A stretch of DNA of 64,000 bases from Butyrivibrio fibrisolvens. Lineage in GTDB: Bacteria; Bacillota; Clostridia; Lachnospirales; Lachnospiraceae. Positions 1 through 7,293 of this stretch are shown piece by piece. The position numbers and the translations under genes are program-made. Positions within the stretch are counted from its first letter, which is position 1; the number at the start of each line of letters is the position of its first letter. The stretch is from positions 1,674,001-1,738,000 of the forward strand of contig NZ_CP146963.1 in assembly GCF_037113525.1 (NCBI RefSeq). The letters run 5' to 3'. The notes below the pieces were generated by a model. That model was given only the letters and a program-made list of their open reading frames with translations. It made no database searches and had not been told where the DNA came from.

Positions 1-263
1 CTTTTCAAATATGTAATAGATACGTCCTGCATCTTTTTGTCGGCACATATTTTAGCACTCCGGATTTATTTTTTCAAATTAAGGTAATTAAGTATTCGCG
101 AGCTTTGAAGGATTATCATGGCGGCCTCGTTTGATTCATTGGACTATGTGGAATATAATGGACAAATGTGATTACTAAAAATATAGACGATTGGCGTACT
201 GACAGTCTCAAAATAAATGTTAAAAATGATTGGTCAGTACAGTGACAATAAGGAGGATTTTTC
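1..263. other. Non-coding 5' edge of window
   Basis: No convincing coding region is visible in this stretch. Bases 1-130 show nothing recognisable. A promoter-like pair lies at 131-159 and the ribosome site of the first gene (AAGGAGG) at about 250-256. The antisense open frame overlapping here has no ribosome site and low-complexity composition. Confidence 0.5.
131..159 (+). promoter_or_regulatory. Sigma-A-type promoter of the first lipoprotein gene
   Basis: TTGATT (131-136) and TATAAT (154-159) are separated by 17 bases. Transcription would begin near 166, leaving a leader of about 100 bases before the start codon at 264. The -10 is a perfect consensus. Confidence 0.6.
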
Positions 264-821
264 ATGAAAAAGAAATTAGCAATTATCTTCGCAGGCTTAA
301 TGTCAATATCACTTATTGCCTGCGGTAAAACAGAAGAAACAACAGAAGGTAGCGAAGGCGTATCAATGGACGTCAGCTCCAAGGAAGATAGTACAGATGT
401 GGCAGCAGAAGAGACTTCAGAAGCAGATGATACTGCAGAAACAGATGATACTGCAGTATCATCAGATACTGTAAATCTTGATGATTATATCGGTTTCTAT
501 GCTGATGGTGATTGTAATGAGATCACTATAGACAAAGAGGGCGATGACTATACCATGGAAGTGACTATCTTCAGATTAACAGATATTGATGAAGGCATTG
601 TATCAGCAACAAGCGAGGGCGTTGTGTTTGATGCTACTGATGCTGCCGGTGATCCGATCAAGCTGTTGTTCCGAGAAGCAGGTGATGAGATGTATGAACT
701 TGTTATAGAAGAGACTACATGGGACGGATTTGAAGAAGGCCAGATCTATGGTAATTTCGAAAAGTATGACGAGAATATGAGCCCTGTCTATGGCGAGCCA
801 GATTCTGATGATGGTGAATAA
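264..821 (+). CDS. Small acidic lipoprotein, function unknown
   Basis: The 185-residue product starts with a lipoprotein signal: MKKK, a hydrophobic core, then lipobox LIAC with lipidated Cys20. Residues about 24-70 form an Asp/Glu/Ser/Thr-rich linker with repeated TDDTA-like units. Residues about 72-180 form a compact domain (YIGFYADGD start, NFEKYDE end) that looks beta-rich. It should be anchored on the outer face of the membrane. The signal peptide closely resembles those of the two lipoproteins at 5339 and 5729, and all three share a Gly-x-Tyr domain opening and a short F(E/K)R/KxE-type ending, so they may be distant paralogues (inference). I do not recognise a named family. The start is supported by AAGGAGG about 8 bases upstream. 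It is monocistronic, followed by a spacer with operator-like dyads before the GH51 gene. Confidence 0.85.
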   Translation: MKKKLAIIFAGLMSISLIACGKTEETTEGSEGVSMDVSSKEDSTDVAAEETSEADDTAETDDTAVSSDTVNLDDYIGFYADGDCNEITIDKEGDDYTMEVTIFRLTDIDEGIVSATSEGVVFDATDAAGDPIKLLFREAGDEMYELVIEETTWDGFEEGQIYGNFEKYDENMSPVYGEPDSDDGE

Positions 822-896
822 TCGACAACTAATGATAAGAATATAGCAAAAGATTTTTAGTTTAAAACGTTCCCTTGATGTAGAATTTTCCTGGAT

Positions 897-943
897 GGTT
901 ACAAAGATTATAACCTGAAACAGGGATGGTAACTGGGGTTACC
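897..943. promoter_or_regulatory. Two adjacent dyads upstream of the GH51 gene
   Basis: GGTTA-N9-TAACC (897-915) is followed by the perfect dyad GGTAAC-TGGG-GTTACC (928-943). Both contain GGTnA/TnACC half-sites and lie 31-77 bases before the start codon at 974. This is the usual place for an operator of a sugar-responsive regulator. No regulator gene is adjacent, so the role is inferred. Confidence 0.4.
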
Positions 944-973
944 AAAATACATAGAATGGGGGACGTTTTTTAT

Positions 974-2581
974 ATGAGCAAAGACGCAAAGATCACGATT
1001 CATCCACAGTTTAAAACAGGTGAGATAAGCAGGAGACTTTTTAGTACTTTCCTTGAGCCGATAGGAACAATGGTCAACGGTACAATGTTTAATCCAAAGC
1101 ACCCTACAGCAGACGAAGAGGGCTTTAGAACTGATGTTATAGAAGCACTCAAAAAGACAGGAATGCCTGCTGTAAGACTTCCTGGCGGTAACTTTGTATC
1201 AGGCTGGGATTGGAAGAATTCAATTGGGCCCAAGGAAGACAGAAAGGTTGTTCTTGATCCTGCGTGGTATCAGTATTACACCAACGAGGTAGGCCATGAC
1301 GAGTATCTTAGCTGGGCTGAGAAGGTTGGAACTGAGCCTATGTATACAATAAACCTTGGAACAGGTGATATTCGCGATGCCATGGCAATAGTGGAATACA
1401 CCAATCATAAGGATACAAGCTACTGGGCAGAACTTAGAAGAAAGAATGGACACGATAAGCCATACGGCGTTAAGACCTGGTATCTTGGTAATGAGATGGA
1501 CGGCCCATGGCAGCTTGGATCATGGGAGAAGGATCCAAGAGGATATGGTAACCGTACTAATGAAGTATCCAAGGTTGTAAAGTGGATCGATCCATCAATA
1601 GAGACAGCAGTGTGCGGATCATCTGCACCTTTCATGGAACACTTCCCAAGATGGGATGAGGAAGTTCTTGAGCAGTGCTATGAATCAGTTGATTATCTTT
1701 CAGTACATCATTACCACGTAGCACCTCCCGGAGACCTGAAGGCGCTTCTTGGAGGATCTCTTTATTACGAAGATTTCATCAACACAGAAGTTGCACTTTG
1801 CGACCTTGTGGCATCTAAGCTCCGCTCACCTAAGAAGGTCATGATCTCTTTTGACGAATATGGATCAATGCAGCGTCCGCTCTCACCTCTTAATCCGGGA
1901 TACGGACCTCACAACATGTACAGATGTCACTATGTCTTCAACCCTGACAGAAAGTACATCATGCACGATCCTGACAATATGGAAGAAAGAAGATTCCCTG
2001 GAAGTGAGATGATCCATGCACTTTCTATGGCTTCAATCCAGTTGGCTCTTCTTCGTCATGCTGACAGAGTCAAGATCGGATGTATGACAGGAGGCCTTGG
2101 AGCACTCTGTGCTTCTGATCACGATCATGTATGGAAGTCAGCTTCATTCTATCCATTTACACATCTTCTTGAGTATGCAAAAGGTATAGCTCTTAATACT
2201 GCAGTTGAGAGTGAGACCTTTGATATACCTGGTTATGCTATTGATGATAATTCTCAATACCCGACCAAGGAAGGTGTACCTTATATCGACGCAGCTTCAG
2301 CATTTGACGAGGAAAATGGCCGCGTAGCTATCTTTGTTATAAATATAAACGATAAGGATGAGTACCCTTTGACTATAGACGCATCGGGCTTTGAAGGTTA
2401 TGATAGTGTAAGTCATGTTGCGATGTTTACTGAGGATCTGGAAAAAGGAAACTCTTTTGACGATCCGGATGTGATCAAACCTGTAAACGTGGATAACGTG
2501 ACAATCAGTGACGGCAAAGTTAAAACATACGTTAAGCCTCTTTCCTGGAACGTGATCATCTTGGAAAAAAGTAAAAATTGA
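974..2581 (+). CDS. Alpha-L-arabinofuranosidase, GH51
   Basis: This 535-residue protein matches intracellular GH51 arabinofuranosidases, which remove terminal arabinofuranosyl groups from arabinoxylan or arabinan oligosaccharides with retention. The opening FSTFLEPIG and the RLPGGNFVSGWDW segment are typical. The acid/base Glu is in YLGNEMDGPWQ (about residue 174) and the nucleophile Glu in SFDEYGS (about residue 295). A (beta/alpha)8 barrel is followed by a C-terminal beta-domain ending in the hallmark LSWNVIIL. There is no signal peptide, so it acts on imported oligosaccharides. I chose ATG 974 rather than the in-frame ATG 926 because GGGGGA sits about 10 bases upstream and the earlier start falls inside an operator-like dyad. 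It is followed after 57 bases by the PHP gene without a terminator, suggesting co-transcription. Confidence 0.95.
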   Translation: MSKDAKITIHPQFKTGEISRRLFSTFLEPIGTMVNGTMFNPKHPTADEEGFRTDVIEALKKTGMPAVRLPGGNFVSGWDWKNSIGPKEDRKVVLDPAWYQYYTNEVGHDEYLSWAEKVGTEPMYTINLGTGDIRDAMAIVEYTNHKDTSYWAELRRKNGHDKPYGVKTWYLGNEMDGPWQLGSWEKDPRGYGNRTNEVSKVVKWIDPSIETAVCGSSAPFMEHFPRWDEEVLEQCYESVDYLSVHHYHVAPPGDLKALLGGSLYYEDFINTEVALCDLVASKLRSPKKVMISFDEYGSMQRPLSPLNPGYGPHNMYRCHYVFNPDRKYIMHDPDNMEERRFPGSEMIHALSMASIQLALLRHADRVKIGCMTGGLGALCASDHDHVWKSASFYPFTHLLEYAKGIALNTAVESETFDIPGYAIDDNSQYPTKEGVPYIDAASAFDEENGRVAIFVININDKDEYPLTIDASGFEGYDSVSHVAMFTEDLEKGNSFDDPDVIKPVNVDNVTISDGKVKTYVKPLSWNVIILEKSKN

Positions 2582-2638
2582 TCTTTATGAAAAAAGAGTT
2601 CATTCAGGAACAGAAGCAGTCAAGGAGTAGTTAGGAAA

Positions 2639-3442
2639 ATGAAAGCAGGATCAGAACAGTACAAGTACAAATACGAAGTACACATGCACACATTACAGGC
2701 AAGTGCATGCGGCAGGACAGATGGCAGGGACTATATAGCGAAATTTAAAGAGCTTGGATATGACGGAATGATCATTACAGATCACTTCTTTCGTGGCAAC
2801 ACAAGACCTTCCAGAAGTCTTCCCTGGTCTGATTATATCGATGAATTCTGCAGCGGATATGAGGCTGCCAAAGAAGAAGGCGACAAGCAGGGCATAAAGG
2901 TTTTCTTTGGCTGGGAGGAGAATCAGCACGGCGACGAATATCTGATATATGGTCCTGACAAAGAATGGCTCAAGGCTCATCCTGAGATCAGGGATGCAGA
3001 TCACTTAGAGTATCTGAAACTCATCCACGAGGCAGGCGGTCTTGTAGTTCAGGCTCATCCCTTCAGGGCAAGAGGGTATCTTTCTGATATATATCTTCAT
3101 CCATATCAGTGCGATGCTATGGAAGCTTGTAATAATGGCAATCCTGAAAATCAGGACATACTTGCTTATAACTTCTGTAAGGACAGAGGTATCACCATGA
3201 CTTCCGGAACAGACCTTCACTTTATAGATGACCTTGAAGGGAGCTGTGGCGGAATGCTTTTTGAAAAGCCTATTGAGACTATCTTTGACTATGTTAACGC
3301 TATTAAATCAGGAAAAGGCTTTATGCCTATAATTCCTGAAAACAGAAAGGTAATGAGAGAAGATACAGTTAATGAGCTTCCGATGACTTTGTTTGATGAG
3401 AACAACGTGGGAAGAAGTGTTGAGCTTTCTGATCTTTTTTGA
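2639..3442 (+). CDS. PHP-domain phosphoesterase-like protein
   Basis: The 267-residue protein has the metal-binding motifs of the PHP superfamily: His15-x-His17, Asp48-His49 in IITDHF, Glu93/94 in GWEEN, His140 in QAHPFR, and Asp192-x-His194 in TDLHF. Members hydrolyse phosphate esters such as histidinol phosphate or nucleotide derivatives using two or three metals. The substrate is not evident. The position directly after GH51, with no terminator, suggests a role connected with sugar use, but that is inference. An AAGGAG site lies about 10 bases before the ATG. A strong terminator follows the stop codon. Confidence 0.8.
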   Translation: MKAGSEQYKYKYEVHMHTLQASACGRTDGRDYIAKFKELGYDGMIITDHFFRGNTRPSRSLPWSDYIDEFCSGYEAAKEEGDKQGIKVFFGWEENQHGDEYLIYGPDKEWLKAHPEIRDADHLEYLKLIHEAGGLVVQAHPFRARGYLSDIYLHPYQCDAMEACNNGNPENQDILAYNFCKDRGITMTSGTDLHFIDDLEGSCGGMLFEKPIETIFDYVNAIKSGKGFMPIIPENRKVMREDTVNELPMTLFDENNVGRSVELSDLF

Positions 3443-3456
3443 ATAACGCAATATCT

Positions 3457-3498
3457 GAGCAGTGTTTCTTTACTTGTGAAGAGTACACTGCTCTTTTT
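3457..3498 (+). terminator. Rho-independent terminator after the PHP gene
   Basis: GAGCAGTGT (3457-3465) pairs perfectly with ACACTGCTC (3485-3493) and is followed by TTTTTAT. It closes the GH51-PHP unit. Confidence 0.85.
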
Positions 3499-3604
3499 AT
3501 AGGTATAATTTGAAAAAATAGATAAGACCATAGTTGCGATCAGAACGACGTTTATAACTATGATCATAATAACGGTTATAGCAACTATCATATGGAGGCT
3601 GGAA

Positions 3605-4540
3605 ATGTCAGAAAACATATTTGTTAGTAGAACAAATCCTATAGTAAAATCAATATATACAGCGGATCCCGCACCAATGGTGTACGGGGACACGCTTTAT
3701 CTTTATACAACTCATGATGAAGATGAGCTTGTAAATGACTTCTATACAATGAATGACTGGAGATGCTTCTCCACAAAGGATATGGTCAACTGGACAGATC
3801 ACGGCAGGATCTTTTCACTTGATGATATTGAATGGGCAGATGCAAGAGCATGGGCTCCTCAGTGTATAGAAAGAAACGGCAAGTTCTATCTGTACTGTCC
3901 TGTACATAAGAAGGATGGCGGCATGGCTATTGCTGTAGGCGTTGCTGATAAGCCGGAGGGTCCTTTTAAGGATCTTGGATATCCGCTTGTTGATGAAGGT
4001 GACTGGAATGATATCGATCCTACAGTATTTATCGATGATGACGGTCAGGCGTACCTTTACTTTGGTAATCCTGAGCTTCGCTACGTCCTTCTTAATGAGG
4101 ATATGATCTCATATGATGAGAAGGTTGGCGTGGTTAAGATCCCTATGACAGAAGAATCTTTTGCCAAAGGAAGCCATATGACTGGAACTACCTATGGCGA
4201 GGGACCATGGTTCTACAAGAGAGATGGCCTTTACTACATGGTATATGCAGCATTTGCTGAGGGCAAAAACAGGAATGAGCATCTGGCATACTCAACTTCA
4301 ACATCACCGACAGGTCCATGGGTATACGGCGGCGTTTTGATGAGCGAAGAAGAGGGCGGTATTTTTACTAACCACCCTGGCATCTGCGATTTTAAGGGGC
4401 ATTCATATCTCTTTTACCATACAGGAGATCTTCCTGGGGGAAGCCTCTTCCACAGAAGCGTGTGCGTAGCTGAGTTTAAATATAACGAAGACGGGTCTAT
4501 CAGCACTGTGCCTATGTGTGATAATATTGAGGAAGTTTGA
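3605..4540 (+). CDS. Glycoside hydrolase family 43 (xylosidase/arabinofuranosidase type)
   Basis: The 312-residue protein is a single five-bladed propeller GH43 domain. The catalytic base is Asp21 in TADPAPMVYGD, the pKa-modulating Asp is about 138 in DIDPTVF, and the acid Glu is about 199 in YGEGPWFYK. These inverting enzymes act on beta-xylosides or arabinofuranosides. With no signal peptide and no carbohydrate-binding module it is probably cytoplasmic and works with the GH51 enzyme on imported hemicellulose fragments (inference). The start at 3605 was chosen because GGAGG lies 5 bases upstream. The longer in-frame extension from 3560 is hydrophobic (MIIITVIATIIW) and would place the GGAGG inside the gene. 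Confidence 0.92.
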   Translation: MSENIFVSRTNPIVKSIYTADPAPMVYGDTLYLYTTHDEDELVNDFYTMNDWRCFSTKDMVNWTDHGRIFSLDDIEWADARAWAPQCIERNGKFYLYCPVHKKDGGMAIAVGVADKPEGPFKDLGYPLVDEGDWNDIDPTVFIDDDGQAYLYFGNPELRYVLLNEDMISYDEKVGVVKIPMTEESFAKGSHMTGTTYGEGPWFYKRDGLYYMVYAAFAEGKNRNEHLAYSTSTSPTGPWVYGGVLMSEEEGGIFTNHPGICDFKGHSYLFYHTGDLPGGSLFHRSVCVAEFKYNEDGSISTVPMCDNIEEV

Positions 4541-4613
4541 TAGAAAAGAATTCAATAAAGTATGACTTCTTAAATGTAAATTACAGAAACGCGCATTTAC
4601 TGCGTGTTTCGTG

Positions 4614-4705
4614 ATTCGATGAATCGGTTGGCAATAGAGCCTTCGACGAAGTCGAACTCAATTGGCTCTATTGCTACATTTTTGAATCTATGATTCAAAA
4701 ATGTA
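4614..4705. repeat. Cluster of nested perfect palindromes
   Basis: Four inverted repeats lie in the 219-base spacer: GATTC-GAT-GAATC (4614-4626); GCAATAGAGCC (4631-4641) pairing with GGCTCTATTGC (4664-4674); inside that, TTCGAC-GAA-GTCGAA (4642-4656); and a 14-base arm pair (4675-4688 with 4692-4705) around a 3-base loop. None has a U-tract typical of a terminator. The style resembles the palindromic arrays at 41905-42035 and 46698-46780. Confidence 0.7.
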
Positions 4706-4759
4706 TGTAATTGGGATAAAGGCTGCATCGGAATCAGGATATTGGAAAAGGAGACTTAG

Positions 4760-5278
4760 ATGAGCGACAGTAAAGAATTTCTTGACAGGTTTGAATTTAG
4801 AACGATTGCTGAAAATGAGATAGGTCAGGCGATTAATATCGAGCACACCTGCTTTCCACCGTATGAGGCTTGCTCTCCTGAGAATATGACTTCAAGAATA
4901 AAGAAGGCACATGATTTTTTCCTTGTGGCTGTTGATAAGGAAACAGGCAAAATTGCGGGATTCTTAAATGGAATCGCAACAGATGAGACTGAATTTAAAG
5001 ATGAATTCTTTACTGATGCAGGGAACCATGATGATAAAGGTGCCAATATCATGATCTGCGGACTTGACGTTCTTCCGGGTTATCAGATGAAGGGCCTTGC
5101 CAGAGAGCTGGTACGCCGCTATCAGATAAGAGAGAGGGAGAGAGGGCGTAAAAGCCTTGTGCTGACCTGTCTTGATAATAAAGTTCCTATGTACAAGAAA
5201 TTTGGATTTGAAGATAAAGGAATATCTGGCTCTGTGTGGGCCGGCGAAGAATGGCATGAGATGATATGTGTTTTATAA
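4760..5278 (+). CDS. GNAT-family N-acetyltransferase
   Basis: The 172-residue protein has a single GNAT fold. The acetyl-CoA-binding motif A is LDVLPGYQMKGLARELV (about residues 102-118), with the Q/RxxGxA-type loop present as QMKGLA. The C-terminal half has the usual YKKFGFED segment. The amino-terminal part (AFNIEHTCFPPYEA-like) resembles arylalkylamine acetyltransferase relatives, which acetylate small amines or polyamines, but the substrate is not determined. It is cytoplasmic. GGAG lies about 8 bases upstream of the ATG. A TATAAT-like -10 for the following lipoprotein pair sits just after its stop codon. Confidence 0.88.
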   Translation: MSDSKEFLDRFEFRTIAENEIGQAINIEHTCFPPYEACSPENMTSRIKKAHDFFLVAVDKETGKIAGFLNGIATDETEFKDEFFTDAGNHDDKGANIMICGLDVLPGYQMKGLARELVRRYQIRERERGRKSLVLTCLDNKVPMYKKFGFEDKGISGSVWAGEEWHEMICVL

Positions 5279-5338
5279 AAAGCTTATGATATAATGTGTT
5301 TTATGCACATGACATAAAATGATTGAGGGAGGATACAT

Positions 5339-5713
5339 ATGAAAAAGAAGGTAGTAGTATTTTTGTGCAGTCTTATGGCCGTGATGAGTCTTGTTGCCTG
5401 CGGCAAAGGTTCATCCAAAGATGATTCAATCGAGAGAGAATGGAGCGGCGTGTATATAGGTGAAGACGGAAGTACGCTTATTCTCTGTGAAGATGGTAAT
5501 GGATGGCTTAATGGTGGAACACCGGAGAACTTTGAGATCGAATGGGAAATCGATGACGATGAGATCACCATTACCTGCGATAGGTTCAAAGAGCTGGTAA
5601 TTGATATTGATGGCAAGGATCCTGACGATAAGATCAGTGTTGATAAAGGCAAAAATGGCGAAAACTGGAATGATGAAAAGTTCAAGAGAACAGAGCTTTA
5701 TGAAGAGGATTGA
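5339..5713 (+). CDS. Small lipoprotein, paralogue 1
   Basis: The 124-residue product has signal MKKKVVVF and lipobox LVAC with Cys21. The mature domain begins EREWSGVYIGEDGSTLILCEDGNG, has a central EIEWEIDDDEITI, and ends KFKRTELYEED. It looks like a small beta-sheet domain exposed at the cell surface. It is about half identical to the next gene, with the same order of conserved blocks, so this is a tandem duplication. No named family is recognised. GGGAGG precedes the ATG by about 6 bases. Confidence 0.85.
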   Translation: MKKKVVVFLCSLMAVMSLVACGKGSSKDDSIEREWSGVYIGEDGSTLILCEDGNGWLNGGTPENFEIEWEIDDDEITITCDRFKELVIDIDGKDPDDKISVDKGKNGENWNDEKFKRTELYEED

Positions 5714-5728
5714 TAGAGGGGGAAGCGT

Positions 5729-6082
5729 ATGAAAAAGAAGTCAGTAGTTTTTGTATGTAGCCTTATGGCAGTGATGAGCCTTGTTGCATGCGGTAAGAAA
5801 ACATCACCTGAGAAAGAGTGGACCGGTGCATATGTTAATAAAAATGGAATGATGCTTATCCTTTGCGAAGATGGGGATGGTTATCTTAATGAAGGCTATA
5901 GATCTAATGATAAGATAGAATGGGAAATTGATGATGATGAGATTGAGTTTAAGACTAAATCAGGTGAAAAATATACCATTGATATCGAAGATAAAGAGCC
6001 TGGCGACAAGATCACTGTTAAGTCAAAATCAAGTAAAACTAGTGAGAAGTTCGAACGTGTAGAAATATACGAAGAAGACTGA
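5729..6082 (+). CDS. Small lipoprotein, paralogue 2
   Basis: The 117-residue lipoprotein has signal MKKKSVVF and lipobox LVAC (Cys21). It starts 15 bases after the stop codon of its paralogue, with its own GAGGGGG site, so the two form an operon. The shared blocks are EKEWTGAYVNKNG, MLILCEDGDGYLNE, IEWEIDDDEIEF and KFERVEIYEED. The linker after the Cys is shorter than in the first copy. Function is unknown. A strong terminator follows. Confidence 0.85.
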   Translation: MKKKSVVFVCSLMAVMSLVACGKKTSPEKEWTGAYVNKNGMMLILCEDGDGYLNEGYRSNDKIEWEIDDDEIEFKTKSGEKYTIDIEDKEPGDKITVKSKSSKTSEKFERVEIYEED

Positions 6083-6109
6083 TCCAAAGAGCAAAAAGTT
6101 TTTGTAGCA

Positions 6110-6158
6110 AAAAAGAACTATGGAGCGTTTTTGATACGGTTTCATGGTTCTTTTTCTA
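6110..6158 (+). terminator. Terminator of the lipoprotein pair
   Basis: An 18-base-pair stem including G-U pairs is formed by 6110-6127 and 6137-6154, with a 9-base loop. The T-rich 3' arm provides the U-tract. Confidence 0.8.
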
Positions 6159-6166
6159 TTGTGATG

Positions 6167-6195
6167 TTGAAATACTTCTAATAATCCGATATAAT
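6167..6195 (+). promoter_or_regulatory. Promoter of tmRNA (ssrA)
   Basis: TTGAAA (6167-6172), a 17-base spacer and TATAAT (6190-6195) form a near-perfect sigma-A promoter. The predicted start is near 6202, about 28 bases before the mature tmRNA 5' end. Confidence 0.85.
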
Positions 6196-6229
6196 GTTAG
6201 AGCACATTTGTGCTTAATTGAATAAACAA

Positions 6230-6582
6230 GGGCTAGTAAAGGTTTCGACAGGGGTTTTGAAACTGGAGAAGCTATCCGCGGGATGGTGCGTTAAACCTCA
6301 AACTTAAAAGTAAACGCTAACAACGATTACGAATTAGCAGCAGCCTAAGCGCTGCAGCCGCCAGCCCGGATGCACCTGCTCATCCGGAATCTGACGCCAT
6401 TCTGGCAGGAAACGACACAGTCAAAGCTTTGAGATTGTGGGCGTAACATGAAGCTACCGATTCAGATTGTTCGTAAACTGATGGTTTGATGAGGAAAATG
6501 GGGCAACCCAAAACAGTTTACTATGATAGTAGAAGGACAGCGGACGAGCTTTTGGACACGGGTTCGACTCCCGTCTAGTCCA
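6230..6582 (+). ncRNA. ssrA: tmRNA (transfer-messenger RNA)
   Basis: tmRNA rescues stalled ribosomes with SmpB by acting first as alanyl-tRNA and then as mRNA for a degradation tag. The 5' end GGGCTAG (6230-6236) pairs with CTAGTCC (6575-6581). The hallmark GGTTTCGAC follows the 5' strand and the T-arm GGTTCGACTCCC precedes the 3' strand. The tag frame at 6316-6348 reads GCT AAC AAC GAT TAC GAA TTA GCA GCA GCC TAA, giving ANNDYELAAA. This has the usual Ala-rich, protease-directing end. The 3' terminus is A followed by CTA, so CCA is not encoded and must be added. smpB is not in this window. Confidence 0.95.
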
Positions 6583-6586
6583 CTAA

Positions 6587-6624
6587 AAACTCATAAACAC
6601 TAATAAGTGTTTATGAGTTTTTTG
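6587..6624 (+). terminator. Terminator of tmRNA
   Basis: A 15-base perfect stem (6587-6601 with 6606-6620), a 4-base loop and a following T-run. Confidence 0.88.
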
Positions 6625-6658
6625 TTATAGCCAAAATCTATACCTCGCTATTTACCAC

Positions 6659-6688
6659 TTGTATAAGCATGTATATAATAAATATGAT
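6659..6688 (+). promoter_or_regulatory. Possible promoter of the ECF operon
   Basis: TTGTAT (6659-6664) and TATGAT (6683-6688) are separated by 18 bases in an AT-rich leader. No vitamin riboswitch fold is recognised between here and the start codon. Confidence 0.35.
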
Positions 6689-6729
6689 ATTATGTCTTTC
6701 GATAATCACACATAAGGGAGGATTCTATC

Positions 6730-7284
6730 ATGAACAGATTATTAAATGTTAAAACAATCGTTGCCACAGCCATCGGCGCAGCATTGTTCTTCGTATTAGG
6801 CAGATTCGTTGCCATTCCAAGCCCCGTTCCTAACACCAATATTTCAGTTCAGTACGGCGTACTTGCATTTATCGCAGCTCTCTTCGGACCAGTTGCAGGT
6901 ATCCTTGCAGGACTTATAGGTCACTTCTTTATTGACTTCAGCCAGCCTTGGGGCATTTGGTGGAGTTGGATCATTGCATCCGGATTTTTTGGTCTTATCA
7001 TGGGAATTATCTCATTCAGACTTAAGCTGGATGATGGTGAGTTTGGTGTAAAGAGCATAATTCTCTTTAATGTAAGCCAGATAGTTGCACATGCTATCGC
7101 ATGGATCGTTATCGCACCTATTCTTGATATTCGGATTTATGCAGAGGCTGCCAATAAGGTATTTGCTCAGGGAGCTGTAGGTGCTCTTGCTAATAGCGTA
7201 ACAACAGCAATAGTTGGAACACTTCTTTGCATTGCATACACAACAGCAATTCCGAAGAAGGGAAGTCTCAAGGAAGAAGATTAA
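6730..7284 (+). CDS. ECF transporter substrate-binding (S) component, UPF0397 type
   Basis: The 184-residue membrane protein has about five to six helices and the UPF0397 signature: TIVATAIGAALFFVLGRF at the start, IPSPVPNTNISVQYG, then FGPVAGILAGLIGHFFIDF and WWSWIIASGFFGL. These are S components of energy-coupling factor importers, capturing a vitamin-like substrate for the ATPase/EcfT module encoded directly downstream. Some databases label this family a riboflavin-type S component, but the substrate is not shown by the sequence. GGGAGG precedes the ATG. The next gene starts 9 bases after the stop. Confidence 0.88.
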   Translation: MNRLLNVKTIVATAIGAALFFVLGRFVAIPSPVPNTNISVQYGVLAFIAALFGPVAGILAGLIGHFFIDFSQPWGIWWSWIIASGFFGLIMGIISFRLKLDDGEFGVKSIILFNVSQIVAHAIAWIVIAPILDIRIYAEAANKVFAQGAVGALANSVTTAIVGTLLCIAYTTAIPKKGSLKEED

Positions 7285-7293
7285 TCCATTTAT

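Noticed and set aside
926..973. Upstream start for the GH51 gene at ATG 926
   Set aside because: The start lies in an operator-like dyad, has no ribosome site at a proper distance, and adds residues absent from GH51 enzymes.
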